Below are positions 7,503 to 16,847 of a stretch of 37,033 bases of DNA, one piece after another. A program made the translations under genes and the position numbers. Under the pieces are notes generated by a model. It saw only the letters and a program-made list of their open reading frames with translations, had not been told where the DNA came from and made no database searches. The stretch's first letter is position 1. Every line of letters begins with the position of its first letter. Source of the stretch: CAZQYB01 sp964582985 (lineage in GTDB: Bacteria > Planctomycetota > Phycisphaerae > Sedimentisphaerales > Anaerobacaceae); contig CAZOUM010000028.1 in NCBI GenBank assembly GCA_964582985.1, positions 1 through 37,033 on the forward strand. Reading direction: 5' to 3'.

Positions 7503-9556
7503 GCTTTGTAAATTGGATATTTCTGTTGGGGGGATTCGCGGTGGTCGGGCCGGTGATTGCCCATATGCTGGCGAAGCCGCGATACAGGCGAGTACTATTT
7601 ACGATGCTCCGGTTTCTGCACGCGGGGCAGACGGAGAGCCAATCGCGGCGAAAACTGCGGGACCTGCTGATATTGCTGCTTCGCTGCGCGATAATTGTCT
7701 TGATTGCGATGCTTTTTGCTCGGCCCATATTGCATACCAGGCGGGGACCGGAAGAAGGCAGGTCCGTTTATTACCTTGGTTTGGATAATTCGATGTCGAT
7801 GGCTTATTCCGACGGGTCCGGAAGTTATTTTGGCAAATTAGTTGATTCGGCCGTTGATTACATTCGCTCCGCAGATGACGAAAGTATGTTCAACATCTGT
7901 ACTCTTGGCTCGGGAGACTGGGCCAGTGACTTGAGTAAAGAACAAGCGCTGGCAGAAGTGAAAGGATTAAGAATTGGGGCGGTGAGCACAAATATCAGCG
8001 AGTTTTTTTCGGCATTGAAAGCCGCGAGGGGCAGGGAACATTCCGGCGATATAGCTTCTGTTTTTGTAGTAAGCGATTTTACGCCGAATACTCTGAAGCA
8101 ACTTATAGGTGTCGAGGAAACTGCCGCTGTTGAGAACGTCGACTATAAATTGATAACTTCATCGAAGCCTATCAACAATGCGGCTATAGTAGATGCGGGC
8201 GTCAATAGCATTGCTGATGGGAAGCTGACTATGAATGTGACTGTCGTCAACTACGGCCAGATTGAGCAAAACCGTCGGCTGACAGCTAAGACGGGGACAA
8301 GTAAATCAACTTCAATAGATACAAATCTGTCTGCGAATCAGGGCAGGACATATCAAATACAGATAGATACAGGTTTCGGTGGTGAGGAGCACTTGTTCCT
8401 GCCTGTTGAATTGAGCTTGTCTGCAGGTGACGGTTTGAAAGAGGACGACACGTTTTACGTTGGAGTTTCCCTGCCTGCGCGGAAAAGCACCAATGTTCTT
8501 CTCGTAGATAAGGGCGGAGGGGAAGTGTTTTTGTTAAGAACCGCACTAAACGCGCTATCGCGCGCTAACTCATACGAGACGCTGAACCTTAAGCAAGTTT
8601 TGACCAATGACCTGACTCTCTCGGATTTGAAGTGGGCAGACGTAATTGTCTGCTCAGCTATAGCGGAGTATCTGGGCGAGACAGCCGGCGGTCTGAAGGA
8701 TTTCGTTAGGGAAGGCGGGCGAGTCGTATTTTTTGTGACGGAGGAACCTTCATCTGAAGCCGCGAAGCGCCTGTGGGACGAGGGGGTTCTTGCGGCAATA
8801 CCCCGAAGATTCTTCCGCGAGCGAGCGTATCTGGAGCCGAGACCTTGCAATGAGCAGTCGCTCGGTATTGATAATGTTGCGGCAAAGGTTTTAACCAATT
8901 ATAGAGTCGACAGAATAGTTCTAACGGGGTATTTCGACTGCGAACAGCACCCCGGAAGCAGTTGTCTGTGGCGGCTGCAGAATGGTTTTGGCTTTGTTTA
9001 CTTGAAGCGTCTTGATAGCGGCAGCTCTGTTTTTGTTAATACAAGCGTCGATGATTCGCTCGGGGCGCTAACTAAATCAAATGCATCGGTTGCTTTTTGT
9101 AGGTATCTGTTGGGACAAACGAGTCAGATTGGTGAATACTGTTTTGGGTGCGACGAACGTGTGATGCTTCCAGCCTATGATATGAAAGCGGCGTCTGACG
9201 GGCGCAAGCAATTTTGGGTCGAGACCTGTGATGGCCGTAAGCGCCGAGCAGCCTTAGCGGAATCACTCTTAGTGGTATCTGATTCGGATGGTATCGGGTG
9301 GGTGAAAACGTTGAGCAAACCAATAAGGTATGCCGGGGTCAATCTTCCAAAAGGCGAAACTGATATGACTAAGCCGGTTGTTGATGAGGTCGCCAAGATT
9401 ATGCACCGGATGTTTACGCCTGATAGAAGACAAGACACTGCTGCGGCGGAATTATTGCCTGAAAAGAAGCAAAGACCTGTCTGGAAGATGTTTGCGTGGA
9501 TAATAATTCTGCTGCTTTTAATAGAGCCGGCTGTTGCAAACAGGTTAAGACGATAG
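7499..9556 (+). CDS. BatA-like VWA membrane protein
   Basis: A 685-residue integral membrane protein that starts with GTG inside the stop of the DUF58 gene (GTGA overlap). The N-terminus has two membrane helices (about 5-24 and 55-75) separated by a basic loop. This is the BatA N-terminal domain, with the typical pattern of short hydrophobic segment, RRK linker and second helix. The VWA-like domain follows, with the MIDAS aspartate D96 in LDNSMSM. A long extracytoplasmic part contains a Rossmann-like segment (VIVCSAIAEYLGE, then GGRVVFFVTEE) resembling the GATase-like fold of related planctomycete proteins. One C-terminal helix (about 664-679) anchors the end. The family sits in MoxR/DUF58 operons called bat or aerotolerance loci. 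Its function here is inferred from that context. Confidence 0.85.
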   Translation: MSFVNWIFLLGGFAVVGPVIAHMLAKPRYRRVLFTMLRFLHAGQTESQSRRKLRDLLILLLRCAIIVLIAMLFARPILHTRRGPEEGRSVYYLGLDNSMSMAYSDGSGSYFGKLVDSAVDYIRSADDESMFNICTLGSGDWASDLSKEQALAEVKGLRIGAVSTNISEFFSALKAARGREHSGDIASVFVVSDFTPNTLKQLIGVEETAAVENVDYKLITSSKPINNAAIVDAGVNSIADGKLTMNVTVVNYGQIEQNRRLTAKTGTSKSTSIDTNLSANQGRTYQIQIDTGFGGEEHLFLPVELSLSAGDGLKEDDTFYVGVSLPARKSTNVLLVDKGGGEVFLLRTALNALSRANSYETLNLKQVLTNDLTLSDLKWADVIVCSAIAEYLGETAGGLKDFVREGGRVVFFVTEEPSSEAAKRLWDEGVLAAIPRRFFRERAYLEPRPCNEQSLGIDNVAAKVLTNYRVDRIVLTGYFDCEQHPGSSCLWRLQNGFGFVYLKRLDSGSSVFVNTSVDDSLGALTKSNASVAFCRYLLGQTSQIGEYCFGCDERVMLPAYDMKAASDGRKQFWVETCDGRKRRAALAESLLVVSDSDGIGWVKTLSKPIRYAGVNLPKGETDMTKPVVDEVAKIMHRMFTPDRRQDTAAAELLPEKKQRPVWKMFAWIIILLLLIEPAVANRLRR

Positions 9557-9569
9557 GCAGGATTCAAGT

Positions 9570-12500
9570 ATGGCCAAAACTGTGGAAGACAAACTTAACG
9601 CTCTTGTTGCCAGAGTGGGAAAAGTCAGAAGCTGGCTGGTGACATTAGCCATTCTCAGGGTGGCCGCGTTGTGCCTGATTTTTGTTTCGGGATATGTCGG
9701 TATTTATGCGTGGTTTGACCATCGGCTGAACTTCGACGAGGCCGGCAGAATCATAGCCTTTGCCCTGTTAGCCGGCGGGTTTGGTTGTCTGCTTTATGTG
9801 TTGGCGAAGTCACTGCTCGGTCATATATCGTACAGCGGTGCAGCGAACTACATCGAAAGCAAAAAGAATTTCAACCAGCAACTGGTCACCGCTATCGAAT
9901 ACTATGAGAATAAACAAGATTATCCGTATTCCAAAGCGCTTGCGGAGCATTTGGTCCTTCAGATAGACAAAGTAAGCAAGACATTCAAGTTTGACTCGAC
10001 TGTTGAAAAATGGCGTGGGTATGTCTTTGCGGCAATTATTTTGACCGGTCTCGGCGCCGGCTGTTTTTATGTGCACGACAATTATGTTTACTTTTCCTCG
10101 TACTTCGCACGGCTGACCCGGCCGTTAGCAGCGGTTGACCCAGTGACAGCTACGAGTTTGGAATCACTCACTAAGGACATAGTTGTTGAACCCGAATCCG
10201 AGGTGGCTTTTGCAGCAGAGATTGAAGGTCGGGTGCCGGAATTCGGGAAGCTGGTCATAGTAAATGCCAATTCTGAGACGACAGAGGGCGGCGAAGATTT
10301 GAAGACTGAGGAGATACAAGTAGAGCCGAGTTCTGATGCAGAAGGAAAGGCTAAATTTGAAGCGACCAAAACCTTCGCTGAAACCGGCCGGTTTAGATAT
10401 CGTTTTGAAACACCTTCAGCTACCACGAATTGGTATGAATTGAGTGTTTGCGAGGCGCCGGATATCAACAGTATAAACGCTGAGGTTTCGCTGCCGAGGA
10501 GGTGGCCGAGAAAAACGTGGATCGAACCCTATACTGAGCAAATTAAAGGCCATACTTTAGAAGTAATCCCGTGGAGTAAGGTCACGCTGAATGTGCAGAG
10601 CACTGATAACCTTAAAGAGGCGGCGGTGACGGGGCTGGACGGCAAGCCGGTGACGCAACAACTGAATGGGGCGAATCAGTTCAGCTTTAGCTTCACGGCA
10701 GATAAAGGAGGCACGATAAAATTTGACCTTGTTGGTGAGAAAGGGTTAGCCAACGATAGTGTGCCGGACCTGGAAGTGATAGTAAAAACGGATGAGCCGC
10801 CGAAGTTCGAGCTGGTTTCGCCGGATGGGGATTACCTGGCCACCGATGTCGCGAGCGTGCCGATAGCGTTCAAAGTGACCGATGATTTTGGCCTGAACTC
10901 TGCAAAAATGTATTTGGAAATGCCAGACCAACAACCAGATGAAATGGAGATGCCGGTTGCGAAAGGAACTAAGAGCAAAACGTTTACCCATACACTTGAA
11001 TTGGAAGAGTACGATTTGTCTGTTGGTGACAGCATCCTGTTTTATGCCGAGGCAACGGACATTGATACCGGCTCGGCGGTCGCACATCGGACGTCGAGCA
11101 GCGAGGTTTATTTTATCGAGATTAGGCCTTACCGGCAGCACTGGCATCCGAAGGCCGGTGGGGGCAGCGGCAGCGGGTATGGAAGCGGTGCTGTGGCAAA
11201 GCTTCTGGATATTCTCGAATACACGCGAGCGATACTCAAGAAGACGTGGGTCATCAGCAATCAACCGAGTCTGACGGAGCAGGACCGCTCCAGGCTGGAA
11301 TCTATAAACAGCGATGTTCAATATTGTGCGGGGCAACTTGAGCGTATTCGTGACGACTCACAGTATGGATTTGGCGAGCGTGACAAAGCCATACTTAATG
11401 AAGTCCTCGGACATTATGGGCAGACGAGCCAATATTTGGCTGAGAATAACGCTTCATCTGCGATGACACCGATAAAGGACGCTTATCGAGTTTTGCGGAA
11501 GTTCATCAATGAGCTGGAAATGGAGCTGAAGCCGCCTTCGAGCAGCTCCTCGAGCCAGCAACCACAAAAGCCTGACAGCATAAAGCTGCAAGATATGCCG
11601 GAATTTGGAGAATATGAAAAAGAGCGCATAGAGGCTGAGGTGAAGAAATTGCAGCAGAAGCTGGAAAAGGCGGCGCAAGAGCAGAAGGACCTGAAGAAGA
11701 CATTTGAGAACTTTCTCGAACAGCAGGCCGAGAAGAAAAAGCTTGCGCAATTCGCGGAACGCCTCTCAACGGCGGAGACAACGGATGAGCAGCCATCAAC
11801 AGGGGGAGAAAGTAAGCCAGCCGAGGGCAAGGAGGGAAGCAAGAGCGAAAGCGAAGGTCAGAGTGGGTCCAAGGGCCAGAGTGATTCTAAAGGGCAAAGC
11901 GGGTCTAAGGGTCAGAGTGGTTCCAAGGGGCAGAGTGGTTCCAAAGGGCAGAGCGGTTCTAAAGGACAAAGCGGTTCTAAAGGACAAAGCGGGTCTAAGG
12001 GCCAGAGCGGTTCCCAAGGACAGAGTGCAGCCGAAGGTCAAAGCACGGGCAAGGGCCAAGGCACCGGTAAACCCAGCATCGCCAGTGCAGAAAAGATACT
12101 CAAGATGCTTCAGGCCAAACAAAGAGCGCTGGGAGAAGAGGTTTCACAACTGAAACAAGATTTGAAGCAGCTGCCGAAGACCTCGGAAGGTAGCGAGGGC
12201 CAAGGACGAGGCGAAGCACAGAAGCACCTTGACGAAGCTGTTGCAAAGATGGGCGACTTCGATACTAAGCTGACTGAAGCACGCTATGGGGCGGACGTAG
12301 AAAAGGGAAAAGCGACCGAGGCGGTTGAACTGCTGGAGTCGGCGAAGCGCGAACTGGACCTGGCTCGAAAGGCTCTTGATGCTGAGCTTACGCTGAATGA
12401 CGAGCAGATTGCTGCGAAAAAAGCGCGGGAAATGGCTGAGCAGCTTGCAGAGGATGCAGATGCTCTCGATGAATCTGTCACACCAATTGAGCGCGAGCAG

Positions 12501-12803
12501 ATGCTGGCGCGGCTCGAGGCGGCAAAGCGTTTGCTCGAGAGCATGGCGCAGCCGCAGTGGGGGACAATAAGCAAGAGCTCCGACCGTTCGGGAGGCGGTC
12601 ATGTATTTACTCAAAACCCAAACATAGCTCCCTCAAGAGTCGCGAGGGCGATGGCACGACATTTCTGGTCAATTGCGATAAACGCTAAGCACCACAAGGC
12701 AGAATTGATTGAAGACGAACCTTCCAACGTGAAGTTCTATGAACTGGAAACCGAGTTTTTTGAAAACGCGGCCAAGTTTAATAAGAAACACGTGCAAAAA
12801 TGA
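9570..12803 (+). CDS. Large coiled-coil membrane protein, DUF4175-like
   Basis: A 1077-residue protein with three predicted membrane helices near the N-terminus (about 22-48, 60-83 and 149-167), then a long extracytoplasmic beta-rich region and an extended coiled-coil and low-complexity C-terminal half. The arrangement resembles DUF4175-type proteins found with MoxR/VWA genes. That assignment is by architecture and is moderate. Residues 759-830 form a serine/glycine/lysine/glutamine hexapeptide repeat tract, flanked by helices rich in glutamate, lysine and glutamine (about 690-730 and 840-1000). AGGATT seven bases before the ATG supports the start. The 3' end overlaps the next gene by four bases (ATGA). 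The molecule could be a scaffold spanning the periplasm and engaging the VWA partners on either side. This is inference. Confidence 0.8.
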   Translation: MAKTVEDKLNALVARVGKVRSWLVTLAILRVAALCLIFVSGYVGIYAWFDHRLNFDEAGRIIAFALLAGGFGCLLYVLAKSLLGHISYSGAANYIESKKNFNQQLVTAIEYYENKQDYPYSKALAEHLVLQIDKVSKTFKFDSTVEKWRGYVFAAIILTGLGAGCFYVHDNYVYFSSYFARLTRPLAAVDPVTATSLESLTKDIVVEPESEVAFAAEIEGRVPEFGKLVIVNANSETTEGGEDLKTEEIQVEPSSDAEGKAKFEATKTFAETGRFRYRFETPSATTNWYELSVCEAPDINSINAEVSLPRRWPRKTWIEPYTEQIKGHTLEVIPWSKVTLNVQSTDNLKEAAVTGLDGKPVTQQLNGANQFSFSFTADKGGTIKFDLVGEKGLANDSVPDLEVIVKTDEPPKFELVSPDGDYLATDVASVPIAFKVTDDFGLNSAKMYLEMPDQQPDEMEMPVAKGTKSKTFTHTLELEEYDLSVGDSILFYAEATDIDTGSAVAHRTSSSEVYFIEIRPYRQHWHPKAGGGSGSGYGSGAVAKLLDILEYTRAILKKTWVISNQPSLTEQDRSRLESINSDVQYCAGQLERIRDDSQYGFGERDKAILNEVLGHYGQTSQYLAENNASSAMTPIKDAYRVLRKFINELEMELKPPSSSSSSQQPQKPDSIKLQDMPEFGEYEKERIEAEVKKLQQKLEKAAQEQKDLKKTFENFLEQQAEKKKLAQFAERLSTAETTDEQPSTGGESKPAEGKEGSKSESEGQSGSKGQSDSKGQSGSKGQSGSKGQSGSKGQSGSKGQSGSKGQSGSKGQSGSQGQSAAEGQSTGKGQGTGKPSIASAEKILKMLQAKQRALGEEVSQLKQDLKQLPKTSEGSEGQGRGEAQKHLDEAVAKMGDFDTKLTEARYGADVEKGKATEAVELLESAKRELDLARKALDAELTLNDEQIAAKKAREMAEQLAEDADALDESVTPIEREQMLARLEAAKRLLESMAQPQWGTISKSSDRSGGGHVFTQNPNIAPSRVARAMARHFWSIAINAKHHKAELIEDEPSNVKFYELETEFFENAAKFNKKHVQK
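11844..12059 (+). repeat. 18-bp tandem repeat encoding SGSKGQ-type hexapeptides, 12 units
   Basis: Twelve consecutive 18-base units inside the coiled-coil protein gene encode SESEGQ, SGSKGQ, SDSKGQ, six SGSKGQ, SGSQGQ, SAAEGQ and STGKGQ. The units are near-identical in protein but differ at synonymous positions (for example AAG/AAA and GGT/GGG), while two neighbouring units are identical at DNA level. The tract keeps frame because each unit is a multiple of three, so unit gain or loss changes length only. Confidence 0.95.
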
Positions 12804-15070
12804 TATTTGTCAACTATCCGGGACATCTTATTGCGGGTCTGCTTTTAGCGAGCTTTGCTGTGCTAATTGCCTTTGCCTTCCGCTCGAAGGAACTGCAAAA
12901 GGCAAAACTGAGGCTGTACAAGCCTTTGTTGGCTGCGATGCAATACGCATCAATCGTGATATTGCTGTTGATATTGTGGAATCCATCAAGCACCAAAAAA
13001 ACACAGACACTGTCCAAAAATTCAGTCTTGGTATTTTTTGATACCAGTGAAAGTATGTCCGTCGTTGAAGACGGACGGATGACGCGGCTTGATAAGGCGC
13101 TTAGCATATTTGAAGGAAAATTTCACCCTTTGAGCTCGGACGGGCCGGAATACAAAATTTTCGGCTTTGACCGTCAGTCGTACCATAGCGGCTCGCCGGA
13201 TTTCCTGCGACGCTGGGGCCCTCAAACGAATATGCACAGTGTACTTGCGCTGCTGGCCAAATATGACATAGCACAAGAACCGGATTTATCAAAACAAACG
13301 GAAACTAATAATTTGCAAACAGGAGAAGAACCAGACAAAAAGGAACCACTCAAACAAGGCAAAGTTGCAGGGGCGCTCGTCTTTACGGACGGCCAAGCTA
13401 ATGACAAAAATATCTCCACATATCTGCCGCCTGATAAAAAGGATTCTAAAATTGTCTTCGTCGGCGTAGGTTCAAAGGTACCGCAAAGCGATATAGCGAT
13501 AAAATCTATGAACGCGCCATCGCGCGCCGTGGTCGATACAACTTATAAGGTGGAGGTTGTTGTCACCGGTACGAATCTGCGAAATGAGTCTGTGACGGTT
13601 GAACTGCTCAAGGATGATTACGTGATAGCTTCGAAAGAGCTTGCTGCGAGCGCCTTTGGGCAAGTGGGCGGCAGAGGCCCTTACGTGAGTTCAGGAAGCC
13701 GGGACGTAACAGCCGAGTTTGTAGCGGGTGCGGACAGACTGGGTAGACACGTTCTTTCGGCCCGGGCAAAAGCGAAAGAACAGGAAGTCAATGTGGGAAA
13801 TAATGTACGCAGCAGAATGGTCGAAGTGGTTGAAAAAGCCAGCCTTAAAGTTCTGCTCTATTCGCAAGAAGCGAATTTCAACATCGGTAAGGTCCGGCAG
13901 GCTTTGGCCAGGGACAGTAAGATTGATTTGGATTTAGGTTTAGATGTGATAAAAGGTCACAAATTATCCGAAAAGGCCATGAAAACGTGCGGCTATGTGA
14001 AACTACCGAGCGGCCGCGAGGGGTTTTACGAGTACGACATTATGATTCTCGGTCCATGTGTGCTGGAGCGCTTGACCGATGCGCAGATTGACGGCCTGTA
14101 CAGTTTTGTGGTTGACAGGGGCGGCGGGCTTATCCTGCTTCCGGGCAAAGACCGCTCAGGACCCGCGGCCTGGAGAAATGAAAAAGCCAAAGCGCTTGTA
14201 CCCGTGATTTTTGATTCCGATAGACCAACGATTCAGCCGCATCCGGGAAAAATAGAACTTACACTTGAGGGGCTCGACAGCAAGGTAGTCAGCCGGGTGG
14301 TGCTGCGAGATTACGATGAGACGACTTCAGCATATTACCAGGTTATCGATAAGAAGCCGGCCGCCACCACGCTGGCTTCGGTAAAAGACACACCCATAAT
14401 TACCGTTCATCGCGTAGGCCGCGGGAGGGTCTGCCTTTTCAATGTTTCGAAACTGTTCACGTGGTACCGTGAAGACCTTGAGGGGGGACTGCTGTATAAG
14501 TTTATGTCGGGGCTGACCTCATACGTAGGGAGAGTGAAAAGTGTTGAAGCGACAATTGAATTGTTTGCAGAGCGAGTGAGCGGCCAAAGGAGCAAAGTAA
14601 GATTCGATGCATACGTCTGCGACAGAATGTTTACTCCTGTTAACGGAGCTAACGTACTGCTTACAGTTGGAGATGAGGTTTTGAGTATGGATGATGTTGG
14701 CCAAGGATACTATGCCGCGGAAGTTGAAGGTGTTGCCGATGAGGCCATCGTTGCGACAGCTGAGGCTGAGGTTAGTGGTGTGTTTCTCGGCGAAAAAACT
14801 ATTGCTGTTAATTTACCACTGCCTCAGACTGAAATGACCAATGTGGAGCTGGACGAGAAGTTTCTCCGGGCTCTCGCCAAGAAGCTCGGCGGCAAATATT
14901 TCGCTGCAAAAGAGGTCGACGAAAATATTGCACGGACGTTCGAGGCACAAACACGCATAGAGGGTATAAGCCGTATGGCGAGCATCTGGCCTGCGTGGCC
15001 GCTGCTTCTGGTCCTGTGCCTGTTGCTTAGTGCCGGTTGGTTTTTGAGGCGAGCGGTTGGTCTTGTTTGA
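12800..15070 (+). CDS. VWA membrane protein with GATase-like domain
   Basis: A 756-residue membrane protein that begins inside the stop codon of the preceding gene. Two N-terminal helices (about 6-27 and 43-60) are followed by a VWA-like domain with an intact MIDAS (D81-T-S-E-S85 in VFFDTSESMS). The middle part carries a class-I glutamine-amidotransferase-like Rossmann segment (YDIMILGPCVLERL, then GGGLILLPGKD). I found no classical Cys-His-Glu triad, so this is probably a structural fold. One C-terminal helix (about 729-748) ends in a short basic tail. The layout parallels the BatA-like protein two genes upstream, so the operon encodes two related VWA anchors of different length. The MIDAS may be the site engaged by the MoxR ATPase, by analogy with RavA-ViaA and other MoxR-VWA pairs. 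Confidence 0.85.
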   Translation: MIFVNYPGHLIAGLLLASFAVLIAFAFRSKELQKAKLRLYKPLLAAMQYASIVILLLILWNPSSTKKTQTLSKNSVLVFFDTSESMSVVEDGRMTRLDKALSIFEGKFHPLSSDGPEYKIFGFDRQSYHSGSPDFLRRWGPQTNMHSVLALLAKYDIAQEPDLSKQTETNNLQTGEEPDKKEPLKQGKVAGALVFTDGQANDKNISTYLPPDKKDSKIVFVGVGSKVPQSDIAIKSMNAPSRAVVDTTYKVEVVVTGTNLRNESVTVELLKDDYVIASKELAASAFGQVGGRGPYVSSGSRDVTAEFVAGADRLGRHVLSARAKAKEQEVNVGNNVRSRMVEVVEKASLKVLLYSQEANFNIGKVRQALARDSKIDLDLGLDVIKGHKLSEKAMKTCGYVKLPSGREGFYEYDIMILGPCVLERLTDAQIDGLYSFVVDRGGGLILLPGKDRSGPAAWRNEKAKALVPVIFDSDRPTIQPHPGKIELTLEGLDSKVVSRVVLRDYDETTSAYYQVIDKKPAATTLASVKDTPIITVHRVGRGRVCLFNVSKLFTWYREDLEGGLLYKFMSGLTSYVGRVKSVEATIELFAERVSGQRSKVRFDAYVCDRMFTPVNGANVLLTVGDEVLSMDDVGQGYYAAEVEGVADEAIVATAEAEVSGVFLGEKTIAVNLPLPQTEMTNVELDEKFLRALAKKLGGKYFAAKEVDENIARTFEAQTRIEGISRMASIWPAWPLLLVLCLLLSAGWFLRRAVGLV

Positions 15071-15087
15071 AGGTTATACAGGCTGAT

Positions 15088-15921
15088 ATGAAAAGAGTAA
15101 TAAGCGTAATATTCTTAATTTGTACAAGCGTTCTTGGTATAGCTGAGACGCTGGAGACGCAAGCCCGCGGCAAGCCGACAGAGAAGCAAAGCACATACGT
15201 TCTTATTATTGGCGGGATAAACAGGGACCCAAACGAGCGCCAGGTCAAAGACAAAGCCGTAGTGAATCTGCGCAAGTTTTTCCTGGATAACGCGAAGGTG
15301 GAATCGAAGCGGCTACGTGTTTTGGTGGACAAGAACTCGTCGGTTCGCAAAGGCTCAAAAATATCGACCGCGGAAAATCTGAAAAAAACGATGGATTCGC
15401 TCGCTGCCACTATTAAGCCTACGGACAGATTCATATTTTACTATGTGGGCCAGGCGAATGTTGTGGTCGAGACACTGCGTCTTAATCTGCCAGGCAAGGA
15501 CATAACTCACAAGCAGCTTGGCAAATGGATAGAACAGATTAAGGCTTCGTCAATATTGATTGTACTTGATTGTCCAGGGGCCGGTTTGGCTGCTAAAGCC
15601 ATGACGGGGGAGGAGCGAATTATCGTTTGTGGCAGCAAAAGTGACCAGCGTTACAGTACACAATTCAGCGAATATTTCGTCCCTGCCCTGGTTGACAATG
15701 AAAATGATACGGACGACGACGGCAAAGTGTCACTATTGGAAGCGTTTACTTCTGCTTCGAAGAAACTTGATGATTTTTACCGACAGCGCTACTTGCTCAC
15801 AACGGAGACACCGGTGCTGGAAGATAACGGAGACGGAGTTCCAAGTCAGCAGCCGTGGAGATATAAAGAGGATAACAAGGACGGGCTCGCCGCCTCGAAA
15901 TTCTTTTTTTCATGCAAATAA
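15088..15921 (+). CDS. Exported caspase-like (C13/C14 fold) protein, probably catalytically degenerate
   Basis: A 277-residue protein. The ATG at 15088 is chosen because it opens a clear signal peptide (MKRVISVIFLICTSVLG); the frame is open further upstream but overlaps the previous gene. The mature part has the strand order of caspase/legumain-like peptidases: STYVLIIGGIN, FIFYYVGQA and ILIVLDCPGAG. In active members the second strand ends in a His (typically GHG) and the third in an Asp-Cys-Ser/Gly-type site. Here the position after YYVG is Gln122, so the catalytic His appears lost, while C162 remains. Residues 207-218 (DTDDDGKVSLLE) form an EF-hand-like calcium loop also seen in bacterial C13-like proteins. 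It lies 17 bases after the VWA gene and 16 before DUF4159, so it is part of the operon. Confidence 0.72.
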   Translation: MKRVISVIFLICTSVLGIAETLETQARGKPTEKQSTYVLIIGGINRDPNERQVKDKAVVNLRKFFLDNAKVESKRLRVLVDKNSSVRKGSKISTAENLKKTMDSLAATIKPTDRFIFYYVGQANVVVETLRLNLPGKDITHKQLGKWIEQIKASSILIVLDCPGAGLAAKAMTGEERIIVCGSKSDQRYSTQFSEYFVPALVDNENDTDDDGKVSLLEAFTSASKKLDDFYRQRYLLTTETPVLEDNGDGVPSQQPWRYKEDNKDGLAASKFFFSCK

Positions 15922-15937
15922 TTAAGGGTAACAAGCG

Positions 15938-16795
15938 ATGATCAGGAAAGACGAAAAACTGAACAGGCGAGAGTTTCTGAAGACGGCTTGCAGGACAATT
16001 AGCGGGGCTACACTGGCGGCAGGCAGCCTTGGCTCAATCGTCAGTGGAGCGCCCTATGGCGAAGAGTCGGACGACCTTGACAAGTATGACTTCATAATAC
16101 CCCGAGTTAAATACCACCATCAGAAAAAGGAGGTGGATAGGTGGAATGTCAGACCGGGCGGAGACGCGAATTTATTAGAAGAGCTCAGTTCGGTCATCCG
16201 TTGCAAAGTCAAGCCTATAGAAGGCACAAACGACTGGGAGCCACAGTATGCGGAGGAAGGACAGCTAAACGCAGTGGCCACTTTCGAGAAAATAGAGGAG
16301 GTAAAAAAGTATCCGTTTCTTTTTATGACGGGTGAGAACCACTACGAGTTAGCTGTGAAAGAAAAAGTAAATTTAAAAGAATATATTATGCGTGGCGGCT
16401 TTCTGTATATGGACGACTGTGTTGTGGGTAATGGCGGTGATTTCTTTTACAAAAGCTCGTACAAATTGCTGGAGGAGGTTTTCGGAGAAGGGGCGGTGAA
16501 ACGCGTGCCGCACGAACATGAAATATTTCACAATGTTTACGACCTCGGTGACACAGGCCTGCCTTATCTGGAGTATACAAAAAAAAGACGGCCTCGCAGG
16601 GGTCTGCCGTATATGCACGGCCAGAATCATGGTGCCAGGGGTGTCTTTGTAGGCGACCGACTTGCGATTTTTCTCAGCTCCACCGATGTTCATTGCGGCT
16701 GGTGCGACAGTCACGGTTTCGAGTGGGGCAAGGAAAACTACAAGAAAGCAATTCAAATGGGGATAAATATCATTATGTATGCGGTTTCACATTGA
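15938..16795 (+). CDS. Tat-exported DUF4159 protein
   Basis: A 285-residue DUF4159 protein, the last gene of the operon. The N-terminus carries a twin-arginine signal (NRREFLK, R10-R11) followed by an alanine/glycine-rich hydrophobic stretch to about residue 38, so export in folded form is predicted. The domain contains IIPRVKYHH, FLFMTGENHYEL and GGFLYMDDCV (a flavodoxin/GATase-like pattern) and ends with an aromatic and Cys/His-rich segment (DVHCGWCDSHGFEWG). DUF4159 proteins are habitual members of MoxR/DUF58/VWA loci in Planctomycetota. Their biochemical role is unknown. AAGGGT upstream of the ATG supports the start. The Cys and His residues near the C-terminus could bind metal, but the fold is not established here. 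Confidence 0.9.
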   Translation: MIRKDEKLNRREFLKTACRTISGATLAAGSLGSIVSGAPYGEESDDLDKYDFIIPRVKYHHQKKEVDRWNVRPGGDANLLEELSSVIRCKVKPIEGTNDWEPQYAEEGQLNAVATFEKIEEVKKYPFLFMTGENHYELAVKEKVNLKEYIMRGGFLYMDDCVVGNGGDFFYKSSYKLLEEVFGEGAVKRVPHEHEIFHNVYDLGDTGLPYLEYTKKRRPRRGLPYMHGQNHGARGVFVGDRLAIFLSSTDVHCGWCDSHGFEWGKENYKKAIQMGINIIMYAVSH

Positions 16796-16847
16796 GCTGA
16801 CCTTGACCATATCGCTGTGCTGCCGTCATGCTGCCTTGTCAGCGGTC

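Noticed and set aside
16796..16843. Inverted repeat GCTGAC / GTCAGC between the convergent DUF4159 and aldolase genes, as a bidirectional terminator
   Set aside because: Only six pairs, a loop of about 36 bases and no T-run on either side.
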